From Varroa destructor (lineage: Eukaryota > Arthropoda > Arachnida > Mesostigmata > Varroidae), in NCBI RefSeq assembly GCF_002443255.2, contig NW_019211456.1, positions 16,849,557 to 16,913,556 on the forward strand: 64,000 bases of DNA, written 5' to 3'. Shown here in pieces: positions 1 through 13,000 of the stretch. Positions within the stretch are counted from its first letter, which is position 1. Every line of letters starts with the position of its first letter. A program made the position numbers and the translations under genes. The notes under the pieces are model-generated. The model was not told the origin of the DNA, did no database searches, and worked only from the letters and a program-made list of their open reading frames with translations.

Positions 1-402
1 GATTTTCCTCTGAAGTACTGCTATATACAGCGCAACAAGCGACTACCAGGTTGCTGCTGTCACAGCTATACGACGACGAGAACTACGTAATCATTCGAAG
101 AATACACAGACACCTTTGTAGATGTGCAGGACTCTCACGCGCTCGTGCGTTCCTTCTCGCCATGGTCGTATATATGTCTTGTCAGACTAGCTTTCTGCTA
201 AGTAGAGCTTGCACTCCAGCCCTCACCATGCCTGCTGTCATGAATAGGATAGTAGACGCTACAAACGTCCTACGCAGACTAGGGCCGGCTATAGACGCAT
301 GAACGAAGAAACTAACTAGTGTAAACATAGTATTACGAACACAGGGCACGCTTGAGTGTCTCCTCGAAAACTTTTAAGCTCAAACTACACCTTCTAGATT
401 CG

Positions 403-431
403 CGTACGTACGTACGTACGTACGTACGTAC
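403..431. repeat. GTAC tetranucleotide microsatellite
   Basis: Seven uninterrupted copies of GTAC with one extra matching base on the left. The unit is its own reverse complement, so the whole tract is a perfect palindrome and could form a cruciform or a hairpin in single-stranded form. The flanks are ordinary sequence. Confidence 0.95.
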
Positions 432-778
432 ACCTGCCGCGCTCTGTGTTCGCGCATGAAACACGCTTAAAGCAGACAGCGAACAACACTTTTATAGCGA
501 ACGACGACGATTATTGCGAGATGGGCAAACATTTTCTGTACATACACATGTAAATATATAATCCATAAGCAAACGCAGTGGAAACCAATTTCAAAATTTA
601 GATCTGCTGTGACGATATGCGTACCGAGGGACACGAATCCAAACTAAAAGTCCTGACTCATTTAGATTTTTCATTTTGCTCATTTGATAAATTAAAACAC
701 TACGTCCCAATGCGATGGACGTTAAAGCGTATTACACTTCACACACATGGAGGCCACTAGTTATTTTCTATCGCCTAC

Positions 779-1057
779 CTTTTTCGTACCAGAGGCAATG
801 CGTTCTTTTCAGGCGGATCGGGACGACGTGATAAGCCTGGTCAATAAGATCGGAACATTTGTCTTCGTTTGAAAACAAAATAATTTTAGCACAATTCACT
901 GAACAGAACCCGATTCCATTGTAGAGGCAAGCTTTCCACTCTAAGTTACAGTTATTCTCTTGCCAGATAGGTGTTTTTTTCATTACCAACATCAAACTAG
1001 CAATTAAAGTTACTCGAAATGAAACTATCCAAAAAGCTCTAGAAAAGCAACTAATTT
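779..1057 (-). CDS. Candidate internal exon, cysteine-rich protein
   Basis: The minus-strand frame is open for 92 codons between an acceptor-like site (pyrimidine-rich CCTGTACCTTTCCATAG just above 1057) and a good donor (AAAAAG then GTAGGC at 779/778). The implied exon takes two bases of a split codon in and leaves one out. The translation starts with a hydrophobic stretch (about residues 8-25), which could be a signal anchor. A cysteine-rich part follows, containing NNCNLEWKACLYNGIGFC and then CSVNCAK, with further cysteines near residues 67 and 87. This would suit a secreted or ectodomain fragment, but I recognise no family. An upstream frame at 1287-1217 has its own splice-like ends, but its exit phase does not fit this exon. 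An alternative start for the exon lies near 985, at CAAG. A chance open frame remains a real possibility. Confidence 0.25.
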
Positions 1058-1287
1058 CTATGGAAAGGTACAGGTTTCATGAATTAGTTTGCTACTCAGT
1101 TAATTTTGTCGGTCCGATCTGTCGGGGGGATGTCTGTGTACGCACTTTTGCTGAGGAAAATGTCTAGCAATAGTTTGCAAGCGATAGAAGTAAACGGCAA
1201 TATTGCCGCTACTCACGATACTACTCGACGTTATTTTCAACCTTCCATTGGATATTGGAATAGGCTCTGGAATGAAGAGTAGTGCAT

Positions 1288-4200
1288 CTGTCAATGGGTT
1301 TTTTCATGGACATGTAATAGCTTGTGGTCGACTTTAGTCTATCAAAAACCTTAGCGTAAATACCGACGATCTGCTCAAAGCTAGATTATGTCTTAACAGC
1401 ACTCCCTTGTTCACACCGCACAAGTCCGCACGGAGCTGCCTGTCTTCCTCCTTGACAATGACCCAGCCTAAAGTAGGTGGGCAATGGGTATTGCTGCTGT
1501 CCATGTTCCCCTTGTTTTGTCCTGCCGGAAAGAACGTTCACTGCAGCAACTTCAGAGAGCCATGCTGGTAGGAGGGTACTTCAGTCTGTCCGTGGGGTGC
1601 TATTGCAACGTAGCCGACTAATCATCGCATCACGAGCTAGCGCACTCGAATCGCAAACGATAAACGGTTCTATCAGAGGCAAGAAGGAACCTGAATGAGG
1701 ACATGTCGGTGGGGCGTTAATTAAATAGCGATAACGGCATGGCGGCAAGAAGAAGGTTTCTTTCGGCGTGTATTGGACAGAATGATAGGTGATGCTGAAC
1801 AAAAAGAAAGGCTCTTTGATTGTCTACCAAAAGAGACGTGGAGGAAATTAGTAAAGCTGCGTCGAAGAAGAGTCAAGAAGTTTGATAGCAAAAAGCTGAA
1901 GCGGACGATTCGAGGTAGAACAGAATAAATACATCAATGTGGTCTTGGAGCTGTAGGATAAAGTACATAAGATCCACAAAGTACAACAAACGCAACCTGG
2001 ACACAGGCCGTGATGTGAAAATAGGATTTTGAAATACAATGCACGGAGGTTATCATAAACAAAAAAAAAAATGCTGTGGACTAGAACAATACCATTATAG
2101 CGTTTAATTTAAAGCTGCTGGAAGTAAACACATATTTAATGATAGGTGGTTAACGATTCTGATTACTTTGAGCTTGTATTTTTTGCTAGCGATAGAGACG
2201 GATTGTAGTTACGTTTACAAAAACGAAAGCGAGATCTCAAACTGAATACACGAGAAAAAGAGTAGAACGGAATTAGAAATATATACATGGATAGTTTGAA
2301 TCAGTCAACAGTATTGGAAGCTTATACTGAAACGTTTTCCACCGTCTAGTATGATTGTTGACTTGTGTTATTACTGTGTACCAGTCAGTAACTGTTATAT
2401 ACGAACTATTCTGTTATCTGGATCATCGCAAATCTATGTTAAATGGATTGTAACTTCTGAAGGGGGAAGCGATGCCTAAGTGAAATCTAAATTCTTGAGA
2501 GTTAGAGAAATTGTTTGTTGCAAACATGTGGTCCTAATTCATTATAATTTTCATTTTTGGCCCTAAAACTACGGTGACGTTTTAGCAAACATAAATGTTT
2601 CATATCGACTCAATAAGGCGGGCGAAAAAAGGACAATTTTTTGCAAATACACGTAGAAGTAGTTCTGTGTCAGATAACAGAGACAGCATCGAAGCTACGC
2701 TCGCAGCTATTTACACTACGACGAAAATTAGATAAGGATCTTGAACTTCAAAATAAAACTCAGTAACTTATATAGCCAGAACAGCGAGTCGTTCACTTAT
2801 TGAACAGGAATACGAGACAGGGTGAATTCTGAAATTTGCAACTCATTTCGAAAACTTTAAACTGTTTCTTTATTTAACAGAATATAGCTATAAAATCAGT
2901 GAGCACAACAGTAAATGGGATTCAGTGTTGGAGCCAATATAAGGATTGAAAAAACGTAAACACTTCAATGTTTCTGGTTAGATATGATTTAAAGCGTAAG
3001 TAGTCCATCTCGGCCTAACTGTCAATGTTCGATCTATTCTCATGGTTATTATTCATATTGTCATGCATGTTTGGATTAATAAAAAATGAACGATTATAAG
3101 TCTGTGTTCTAAGGAACACATCAAGGAGGCGTGAAGTGCTATTGTGCTCTCTATTCTAGCCCTATTCCTAATCGACTGCGGCACATGCCATCATCGTCAC
3201 AAAATACGCTCGTTTCGTTCAGGCCGTTTTCTCAGCATGTGCACTTCTAGAGGTGAGTAAACCCGCTCGGTTTCTATACAAACATCTCTGCTCATTGGCG
3301 AAAGCGGCTACTCTACTATGTACTATTCGTATGAAGAAAACGTCATGTCAATCCACCGCATAAGCAGCGTATCGAGCTGGCAATGACGGCTGTTTTCCCA
3401 CGCTCGTTCAACGCGGCCGATGACGGCTATGCGGAGAGGAATCGGCGTTGCCATGGTCGACCGCTATATGAACACTGGTAGCCAAGAGCGAGAGAGAATA
3501 TCAACACTTATGGCCAGCTATAAACGAATGACAACAGCAATAACAGCGGCTAGCCAGTCGGCCAAGCGAATTGTTGAGCTTTCCGAATAGTGATGGCGGC
3601 ACACGCCTGGGCGTAACATTCCTCCTTCAAATGGGCTTCAGACTTCAGGGACAAAGCTGGAGGGGTGACAAAATTGATTGGTTAAACAACAAGATTTGAT
3701 GATGATCTCTTCATCGCCCACAGTATCAACAAAATATCTGGCACTGCCAAACGCGTCACAGATCCCTACACATCATCACTGGTCGGTCGACGCACGGTGT
3801 TTGACGCTGCCCCTCAATCGTTGGCAACGAAAACGCGCGAGAGAAAGTGGTCGGATGCAACAACGATTTGCTCGAACTGTTTGACCACTGAGCCCAACGT
3901 GTGTCGAATGATGGCACTGATCCAATCAAAGTGAATTAAATTGTCGAGCGAATCATTCTGTCGGATCGTTTAGAGGACGCAGGGAAATAGTGACCGTTAT
4001 GTCGTCTAATGTCGACGCGCTAAATGTAGGAACAATAATAGTCTATACATATATATATAACTGTGTGTGACCGGGCGTGCGTTTGGACACATGTCATGGA
4101 GGCGTATAAAGAGCTATGGGCGGTGAATGGCAGATTATCAAAGATTGTTTAACACCAGTTTTATTGTAGCAGTAAATTTTACTGCGCCTTTCTAGACCAC

Positions 4201-5424
4201 ACTGAAAAGTTCCGAGCATTTGCGTCCACAGAGTCGAACAAACGGCAAGTAAACCTTTACAGGCCGTAGATGATTGTTCCATTTGTATTAGCTCAATAAT
4301 GCTCGTACGCTGCGAGTATAGTTTTCATGTAGATTAGATTCAGCTATTACAAAGAAATACCAGCTTTCGAACCGTTTAACATGCTCCATAACTGCACGAA
4401 CGAACTGGCCAAACTCATAATGCATGTCTATATTTTAAAGCGCCTTATAGCCAGGACATCCTCACGTACCAAACATACCCGAGCATGTAGTACTTGAAAA
4501 CGGATGATGGCGCTGATCGTTTTAACTTCATATTGGGCTTCATGCGCTAATCATCGAATTCCTATTAGCCGATGGCGTCCACAGAAAGGACACCGATAAG
4601 GCATTTGAATTACGATTTTCCTCGTTGAACGCTAGTTCCCGACACGCATTTTTTGCATGTACGTCACAATAGCGGTATATGAAATATGTTCCTTATCTTC
4701 TTAATAAGAGCTATATAATATCAGGTAAATATTAACGAACATGCAACTCAGTGCCTCCGCGATGTGCTTCTCTCTCGATTCCTCTTCGCCCTTCTGTCAG
4801 TATACATATGTAGCCTCTATAATTTCCGAACGCTTCAGGACTTGCTACTCCGAACGACTACATTCCATGTGATATTATAAACGCCCCAGTCATTTGCAAA
4901 ACAAACAAAAGTAAACCTCCGCAGTGTACCGCATCGTACCTTACGCGTGAACTCCATATCATCTATTTAAGATATCTAATAGTCCATCACCTTTTTGTAA
5001 CCGCAACTGAGCGTAACGTTTAATTCAAATGAGCTCATTAACTTTTACCTTTCCCTTATGTTTTTCTTCTTCCATTATTTCTTCCAGCCTCTCAATGTCT
5101 TCTTCTGTCTAGTTACGACTAAAGTCAGCGCACTCATTCACCATGCAAATACCGCACTGCCCTGGTGAAGTCCGTCCCCGTTTTTTGCCTTTGTTGCAGC
5201 CAAAGTTTCTGGTCAGTTTAAAAGCCACCCAGTAGCAATAGCCTGCTTGACTACCAGTAAGCTAGACATTCACTTGTACGTCTAGGCGGATGCGTTTATC
5301 GTGTACTTCTAGAGCTCGACCAGGTTACCAGACGTGCGGAAACCAAGCACAGTAGTACCATTCTGGTAGCATTATCGCTTTATGGCTCGTCCTTACCGGA
5401 ACACACATACATCCGCGTAGAGGC
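1288..5424. other. No supported gene; AT-rich then more mixed sequence
   Basis: I see no convincing exon. A run of AT dinucleotides lies at 4049-4059. A consensus plus-strand donor (CTAGAG then GTGAGT) ends at 3252, after a stretch with more GC from about 3130. All three frames upstream of it are only briefly open, so I do not call an exon. Confidence 0.5.
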
Positions 5425-5814
5425 ATGTGTGCCTATTCTAAACCGACCGCACAAACTCGTAATGTTGACAGACCTCCCGGTGGCCGAGAGATTGCAGTGG
5501 ACGTCAATGCTGCTCCGCGGATGCTCCTTAAGAGACCTGCCTTTATGCCACTTCGGCATCAAGCCTCATCGTTCTGCTCCTTTAATGAGATACTTCCTGC
5601 TAATTCAAGGATATTCCTTCTCTTCATTCTTCTACTTCTGGCCGTGCTACTTTTGCCACTGCCAAAGGAACGTCCCTCAGGGAAAGGTTTCCGTTATAGG
5701 CGCGCTCTGGTGAATCGCGCGAATGAAAAAACGCTGTTGTTGCTACTGCCGTTGCTGCCACCAGTAAAGAAAAGCGGAAGGTCAGGAAACGGAAATGCAG
5801 TCGAGAAGGAATGA
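5425..5814 (+). CDS. Leucine-rich open frame, doubtful
   Basis: A 129-codon frame opens with ATG in a patch richer in GC. Its only notable feature is a hydrophobic run at about residues 62-78 (IFLLFILLLLAVLLLPLP), followed later by a second leucine-rich run. This could be a membrane segment, but pyrimidine-rich DNA read in this frame gives leucine by default. A second frame, from 5429, is also open for 94 codons, which argues that composition rather than selection keeps the frames open. No homology is recognised and no splice signals are convincing. Confidence 0.12.
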   Translation: MCAYSKPTAQTRNVDRPPGGREIAVDVNAAPRMLLKRPAFMPLRHQASSFCSFNEILPANSRIFLLFILLLLAVLLLPLPKERPSGKGFRYRRALVNRANEKTLLLLLPLLPPVKKSGRSGNGNAVEKE

Positions 5815-5989
5815 TGTTCGGAAGAATGGGCAGCGACAGCTTCAGGGGTTTTCGGGGGCCGAAAAAACGGGAACTGGTTAGCTTTAGCTCCCTTAATAGA
5901 AGGAGGGGCTAATGTTGGGACATATCCTGAACTGAGGGCAGCAAGCTAGTCTTTTGTAGCTCATACAGAGCTATAGGGCCTCTAGGTAC

Positions 5990-6178
5990 TTGATAGAGTC
6001 CGGAATTGACTCGAGCACGATTTACGACGAACCGATTGAGAAGGCGCTCTCTGGCCTCTACGGAAAGACGGATTCATTAATTATCGCTAACGTCCAAAAC
6101 GCGGTTGGTTTGGCTAGGGGACCGGACTGCCGGCGTAGACAGACAGACGGCTTAGAGGATATTGCGCGCGCGTCATAG
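5990..6178 (+). CDS. Open frame with ordinary protein composition, unidentified
   Basis: The frame runs 62 codons to a TAG and begins at a TTG, so if real it would be the end of a longer coding region rather than a complete gene. The translation has a balanced, soluble-protein composition, for example SSTIYDEPIEKALSGLYG early on and a run of charged residues near the end. A weak acceptor-like AG precedes it (TTGATAGAG). No domain is recognised, no polyadenylation signal follows closely, and the region is GC-rich, which lengthens frames by chance. Confidence 0.15.
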   Translation: MIESGIDSSTIYDEPIEKALSGLYGKTDSLIIANVQNAVGLARGPDCRRRQTDGLEDIARAS

Positions 6179-9100
6179 GTCGCCCGGTGGCAGTTTGATA
6201 CCGGGGACACGTTTTTCTGTTACGCTGCTTTTCAGCGTCTCGAAACAAGCATCGATTTGACGGGCCCTACTACGTTTAATTAACTGAAAAACTAAATCAA
6301 GTTCTCGAAAAATTTAATGACGCAGTTGGTTGGTGGAGAGGTGCAATACTCAAACTCACGTATTCTGAGACGCTCGCGCGTAAAAAAGAAGCCAGATGAA
6401 AGGGTTATTATTGTGTTGGTGGGTTTAATATGAGTTTCAGCGCTATTTTATTTAAAAATCTTTAGAAATATGAACTTACTCCGAAAACGTTTAGTCACAA
6501 ACTTCACATCAATTTCAAATTCGTAGATTTGCATTTCATTTCATAACGTAGAGAATTTTACGTTGTCTACTGGAATGGACACTTCACACTTAAGCAATCC
6601 TTGATGAAGCAGTGCTTTGCTGTGAATGAAGGCAGAGAGAGGAGGCTAAAGAGGCCATATACTCTGACTATTACTATTGTTAATAACTGATCTTGGCACG
6701 GACTCGAAATAGCAAGACACGTTTATAATGTCTCACTGTCGATCACTCATGGACTTGTCAACTGTTTCCTGAGTAGAGAAGAATCGTGTTAGAGTAATTT
6801 CTTTACCAGCTGCGGCCGCAACTTTTCAGGAAAGGCATCAATTTATCTCCCGACAATGGTCCTCAGAGTCACTCGATGTCACCGTGCAGAACGACGTTCC
6901 AACTAACTTTTACTCCAGAGCGATAGACCGTCGAAGCATTCAGAAATTTCGAATATTCAGAAGGTAAGCGACTTTGCTACCCTTATCTCTTGTGCCATTA
7001 TTAAGCATTTTCTTTTCCAGAATCTCGTCTCGTAACGGCGGTAGTGACATTTGTTAGCTCCGTCGATGAAGGCGATCCACTACCAACGACGAAAAGCGAC
7101 AGCCTGCTTCGTGGCTGTATTATATTTCTCGTTCAGTAAGTGACATAATAATATGTAAATTATATTATTAATTAAGGTCAACTAAATAATGGCCGACTTT
7201 GTCAGAAAGAGTTTTAATAAAGTACTTCTAATCAGAAGCAAGACGTATCCAGATCACGAGTGGCTAAGTGCAGCAACGGCTGAATTGTGTTGCGGACAGA
7301 ACGGTTTCATGCGCTCAGCAACTGTTTAAACACGAGTGTTTACGACGTTTTGTCACGATGCTTGAATAACATCGAGTGTGCGCAATTCCATGCCGGTTGT
7401 CAGGGGTCTTGAACATCCCGACGACATGTCTAGAATACAATGCCATCTGTATGGACGGTTGGCATCTGTTACACGTTCATATACTACAGATACTTATGGG
7501 TGTTGCTATCTACGGCAGCAAGGAGCCACTAAATGACAAGGCTGATAACTAGAATATCCGGTTAACATGTAATTGATTAAAGCAAAAAAATCTCTCAGAT
7601 TTTTGGTGCTTGAATGACATTTGGAATTTTATACCGAGGCGACGATTGAGCTTGCGACTATTGTAGATGCTATAAGAGCGGACGAAGGCGATGTTTTAGC
7701 TAGGAATCGGTATGAGTTCACTCTGCAAGTATCGCTCAGTCTTATCGTTGGCCTTATCATTTATTTATGTACGTTGAAAGTGAAGGCTAAGCAAATATAA
7801 TAAACGGTGAACACGTAACCGTTTGACACTGAAAATTGTATTTGTGTAGCCTGTTTATAATGCAATGAGCACTTGTCTCGAAAAACAATGCATACAAATC
7901 AAAGTAACTTTTAGGTACAAGCACATTGATCCCGTGATAGCTTTGTGGGTTACGTATTTGCCCTCTAGTCTTAGGAACACGTTGTGGTCTGACTTCGAAC
8001 CCGAGCATAGGCAGTGTTCGTCATCCTGAGCGCAAGCGCTGTGACAGAATGCCTAACGGCGATATCGGACGTAAAACTCGAAACTTAGAGAGGTACGAGC
8101 ACAAAGCATTCAAAAAAGACTTGAAAGCCACCGTTTTATGGTACATGGGCGATAAGTTGCTGGTCTAATATAGTTTCGGGCTGAAGGTAAATGTGAGAGC
8201 GTACATTGTTCTTTTTTTTTTTCAGATTTACATAAAAGGCGGCGTTCTCATGATCAATCGTCAATAGGATAATAGCTGCTGAGATTATCTGGTAAATTTT
8301 GGCGTAGTTGAGACAGGTTCATTCAGCCAGGTCTACTAATTGGTGTAGAACTTTAAGCCCCGCCAAAATAAACCGCAATTTTAACTTAAGCATGTTTCTG
8401 TTATTACTGTTGTATAGGCGGGTTTGATTATAAAATATAATGCCACGGAGGCCCAAAGCAATTACGAAAAAATAACAATGCAGTAACTTCTATAGTCATT
8501 AACCTGGTCAGTTCGAGACTAAAAGGCAAATAACTTACTGAGATTAGGACCAGACTTTTCTGGTTACAGGAAATTTTTTTATTAATTAGCAATTAACTAC
8601 GTTCATAAGTTTCCTAACGGCATTACGCGTACACAATGTCAAATACAATCTACAGCAATATTTTGACATCTACGTATATGTATTGTGATTGACAGAAAAC
8701 ATAGAAGGTATTTCCTAGCCTAAAATATGATGTGAAGTCACGACTGCTGTCTCTGTCTGTACGGCGCCATTTTCGTGATGTTGACCTCAGAACGTCAAAA
8801 GGCGAATCGGAAAAGTCGGAGTTCCTAAAAACGCTATTGACTAATAAGTATCACATTTGCCCTTCGGCTTTCTGAGGTGATCGTTTGACGGCACAGTGTG
8901 GTGCACACGTTCCTATCCAATAGATTTCTTAAGCTTTTTTTTTAAAGCTCGTATTTCGTAGCTGAGCATTGCTCCAGTAGAAATGCAGAATGCCATGCCC
9001 CCAATCTTATGAAATCTGCGGTTTGTTTTTGCTTTTGAGGCTTCGCTATTAAAGTGGTCATAAAGTGATCATATTGACATCATTAGATTAAATCGTATAT

Positions 9101-9961
9101 TAAAACGCCAAACCGTATTTTTTAAAAAAGAAATATGAATTGCCATGTTTGTTAGAGACCGCTTTGTTTACAGTCGAAGGGTTCAATGCGAAGTGGGTCT
9201 ATTGCGATCACTCTAACATCGCTACTTTAAAAACACAGATAAAAAAATAAACAAATTAGGCGTCTTCTATTTTGGTTGGTTCTCTCATTAGGTATTACGA
9301 AGTTCGCAATAAAGGGTAAAATGCATAGGCAATTTGGGTATAAGATGTTCTACTTGCATCGCTTAGAATATATCAATACAATAGACAAAAGGGTTCACCA
9401 CACCGTCAACACTTTTCCTACTGGCGGTGTACAATTGCTTTTGATTGATTCCGTCAGTGACTTCTTTCTAGGAAGGTAGATTAAATTTTGGTAGCCACAT
9501 TCGAAAGAGAAAATAATCTTCGTTTCGTCTTATGGAAATATTCCAGTGACTTCAGTATATGAGTTTTACTGAAAAGCGTTGTCCGAAATCAGTAGCTAAA
9601 GTTAGAAAAGAAAGGTTATGGCCATTGATGGTAGTCGTCCTAGTCGTAGGGATTAATAAGCTTCATGCACTAAAGAGTGTTTCATTTTGGACACATGCCC
9701 GCCTCAGTGAGAATACCGGCATACTTTATAGCTTTCTATTAAGTTCAAAAGTTTGAAGTCGAAGATTTAGGTGAGGAAGGAAAATCTCAGTAGAGCCTAG
9801 AGCTAATTTTTGGGCTAGCCTCAAGTATGGCGGGGTAGACCTGCCGTTTCTTTGCTTGAACTGACAGTACTGTAGCCGTTGATTGTGCATAATCATTAGA
9901 ATACTCCGTCCTCGTTCTGTGTGCCCGGACGTATCGAAAACGTTTCTGTGCATGACGCATC
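6179..9961. other. No gene seen
   Basis: AT-rich sequence with many stops in all frames. There are short homopolymer runs (for example a run of T around 8212-8222) and no repeat or frame that I can support. Confidence 0.5.
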
Positions 9962-10013
9962 ATGTTCGGGCCACCGGGGACTCGAGCATCTTACAGTAGC
10001 AAAAATCTACCAG
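9962..10013 (+). CDS. Candidate first coding exon
   Basis: An ATG at 9962 has A at -3 and an in-frame stop TGA just upstream (starting at 9953). It opens a frame of 17 codons plus one base that ends exactly at a full-consensus donor (CTACCAG then GTAAGTAC). The encoded start reads MFGPPGTRASYSSKNLP. The closeness of the start to a perfect donor is the only support: no downstream exon in the matching phase is obvious within the next 300 bases, and no promoter is recognised. It could equally be a non-coding first exon or a chance GTAAGT. Confidence 0.2.
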
Positions 10014-13000
10014 GTAAGTACATTATGACATAATTGCAGGATATCTAATTAAAAGCATATCTCATTCAACCCAAATCAGTGACATCAATTGGCCCTGCTG
10101 ACGAATGAGCCTAGAGCAGTATATATGTGGTTAGTGTTGGAGAAGCCATAGCCACTCTGTTTGCTGGCGTCCGCTTTTCCGAGGAGGAATTGTAAGAACG
10201 TCTCTGCATTTTCGGCTACCACAGAACTGACCCAGGATTGACCGTAGTTGAAAAGCGTCTTTTCTGATCATCCGCTGTTCCGAATAACTTCGAACTTACT
10301 ATTCCTGATGTGATTTTGAACGATTTGCTCGTGAGATCGCAGAGCGGAAGACGAGCACCAGCAAACGGTCGACATGACGATAACTACCGAAAATGCACGT
10401 TCTAAACAATTATTTATCTCGAAATATATATATGGTATATAGAATGAACGAAGGCGTATGTTTTCTTACCATTTTGCTGCTTTCTAAATGTATGTTTTAC
10501 ACACTAATTTAATACACAAGTGCATACTATGGCACTGAAACGTTCGATTTGAATTAGTGTAAACTCACACGAAGTTCTGTGGCTGCAGCCGAATAACAGG
10601 GACAGATAAATCCTAGTATTCTAAAAGGTCATCATCAATTAGTTGATCCCCGCTTCAGTTTCTGTTTTCTAGGGAAACTAAACGGTGTGATGACTGATTG
10701 TCGATATTTTCCGTCTGCTGAAGTTTAGCCATGATGACGGTAGCGATTATCCTTCATGAAGGCAGACACATCTCCGTACATGGCAGTATAATTTCAGCCC
10801 GTGAAAGGTCATACTGTGTCTAAATTAGTCTCACTTTTGCTACTGAACAGACCTTAATTGTAAAAACCAGATGTATCCTGACGGTTTAAGTAACATCAAT
10901 CTAAAAATCGATATGAACTAGCTTGTAAAAGGTATATTATCATAGCGTCCACAAAATTGGTAAAATTCGTCCAGTGAACAGAAGCTTATTGTTGTCTCCT
11001 TGGTGCCAGGTTTGGACAAAGGGTAGCAATAAGAGATGTGGTTGTCGCGACCCTTATGCCGTACACTGTCTGACAAAACAGCCTACTCGACAATATAAAC
11101 CAAATAGGCTATCTTAATGGCACAAAGAGTGGGAAAAGTCAAATTTCAATGTAGCCGCTGTGTTAATGATAGACAGATATAGTAATTTTTCACCAACCTG
11201 CTTAAATAATTAATCCTTAGCAAACACCTTATTTTGAAGCAAATTGTGTCAACAGATGATTGACGCACAGAATACCTATATAATTTTAGTTTAAACATAA
11301 TATATGGAAATATGTTAGCAAAAAAATACAGCCATGCAGGCGTTCAGCGAATCCACTACAAAACCATGCAAGCGACACAGTCTTTATGTAGGTCTTCTTT
11401 TTCGTCTTTTCGAGTAGTTCGAGCCAAATATCATGCACGTAGGTCAGGGCGTGCAACGTTTGTAGAATTCACGTAATATTATGTTTACATTGGTTCTTTA
11501 GACGGAAGAATCAGCTGAGTCACTAAACTACGTAATCTACGTATAAATTGTTATAACATTCTCCAAAAGGCTCGACTTCAAAGGCTTGTAAGAAACATAA
11601 CTGTATTTATATTCTGTCTAAATGATTTCCAGGAGCTGCTCGCAAATAAGTCTACAAATCGCGTTTGCGAAATAAACATACTCACACATAAATCTGCAGC
11701 GTGTTCACACAGCCCCATGCTATGTACTAAGTTGTTTTTACAATCTTATTAACATCTTTATCTCTTTCTGGTACCAGCTTGTGCGTAGACACTTACAACT
11801 TCGATTGCGTAATAAAAAAATTCATTCAAAAAATTTATTAGAATCCTGGTATGCAGCAGAGCCGCCCTTGCTACTGCCAAACAGGGGCGGGATCGAAGAG
11901 CTGGTTCATCGTTGACGCCCTTATTGGCCGCTTTTTCCCGTCATGCGGAGATTACAGTTAATGGATGCTCGTCCTGACTTGAAGAAACTGTAGTACATAT
12001 TGACGTTCAGCATGAGAAACAACTTCTCTGATAAATCTAACTTGTGTGCTTACGTGTCATTACAAAAAAAGTATTTCACAGATTATTCGATATGCGATTA
12101 TAAGGCATGTAGCAAAAAAATTGTTTAGTTTTTCTACAAATAGCGGCCGCGGTGCAAACCTGTCTACAATAATTTGTCCGCTGGAGCATTTGGGTATTTT
12201 TAAGTCTATTTTAATTTTTGGAAGTGACTTTAGCTGTATGGTTTCCACGTTCCTCCTACTTGTCCAAGCACAATTAAAGAGAATGCCAAAATTACGAAAC
12301 ACCGATCGTATCAGGTATGATTCTACATGGCAGGAGAGTGTATCTCGTCACTAGTGGAAAATATCTTCCCAAGCTTTGTTAGCCTTAGGGCCGTTCGTTT
12401 TTATCAATATATCGATACCTTAGAGGTCCTGCTGTACATATTCTAGCCATATTTATCTTCTACGGGGTATCTCTCACACGAAACGACCTTGGCTATCCAT
12501 TTAAGTTAGTATAATATGCAAACAATAAACATGGAAGCGTTCATTATGTACTATACAAAGTCCAAGCTATCGGCCTTTCTGGCGACGTTAGTTTTGGTTT
12601 AACGTGAGACCGATATTTCGTATATCACCCAAGTATAACGGACGATGTTCGTAACCGGGTCATCTGTTACTGGCGACGTAGGCACCGATGATACAACCAT
12701 GTAAGAGTAAAGCGTATGGTTAAATGGAATAGAAGTTAATCAACACACGCTATGTTATACTGTCATATTTGACACAAGAAGCAAAATAGGCTTTTATAAA
12801 GAAACCGATAGTGGTAGAACTAAGCATGCTTTTGCAGCACAATGAGATGAAAATGGCGTTATGTACTGTTGAATTCGTTATATGTATTTTTCTTATTCGA
12901 TAACATAGGTTGTGTGATTTTCGTTCATAGCGAGTTCGAATTCGCCGTAATGACGCAGTAGCACCCCGTCTTTCCGTTGTTTTTAAAGGAATCGCCTCAC

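Noticed and set aside
1217..1287. Minus-strand mini-exon with acceptor CCCATTGACAG and donor ATC/GTGAGT
   Set aside because: Its exit phase does not fit the only nearby exon candidate (1057-779), and 23 codons are too few to judge.
3130..3252. Consensus donor GAG/GTGAGT preceded by an ATG-initiated frame
   Set aside because: The ATG frame stops just before the donor, and the other frames have upstream stops with no clear acceptor.
7985..8010. TTCGAACCC, another possible minus-strand tRNA B box
   Set aside because: No complementary stem and no A box at tRNA spacing.
12046..12354. 102-codon plus-strand frame opposite an 80-codon minus-strand frame
   Set aside because: Low-complexity translations, no motif, no splice support; length within chance expectation.
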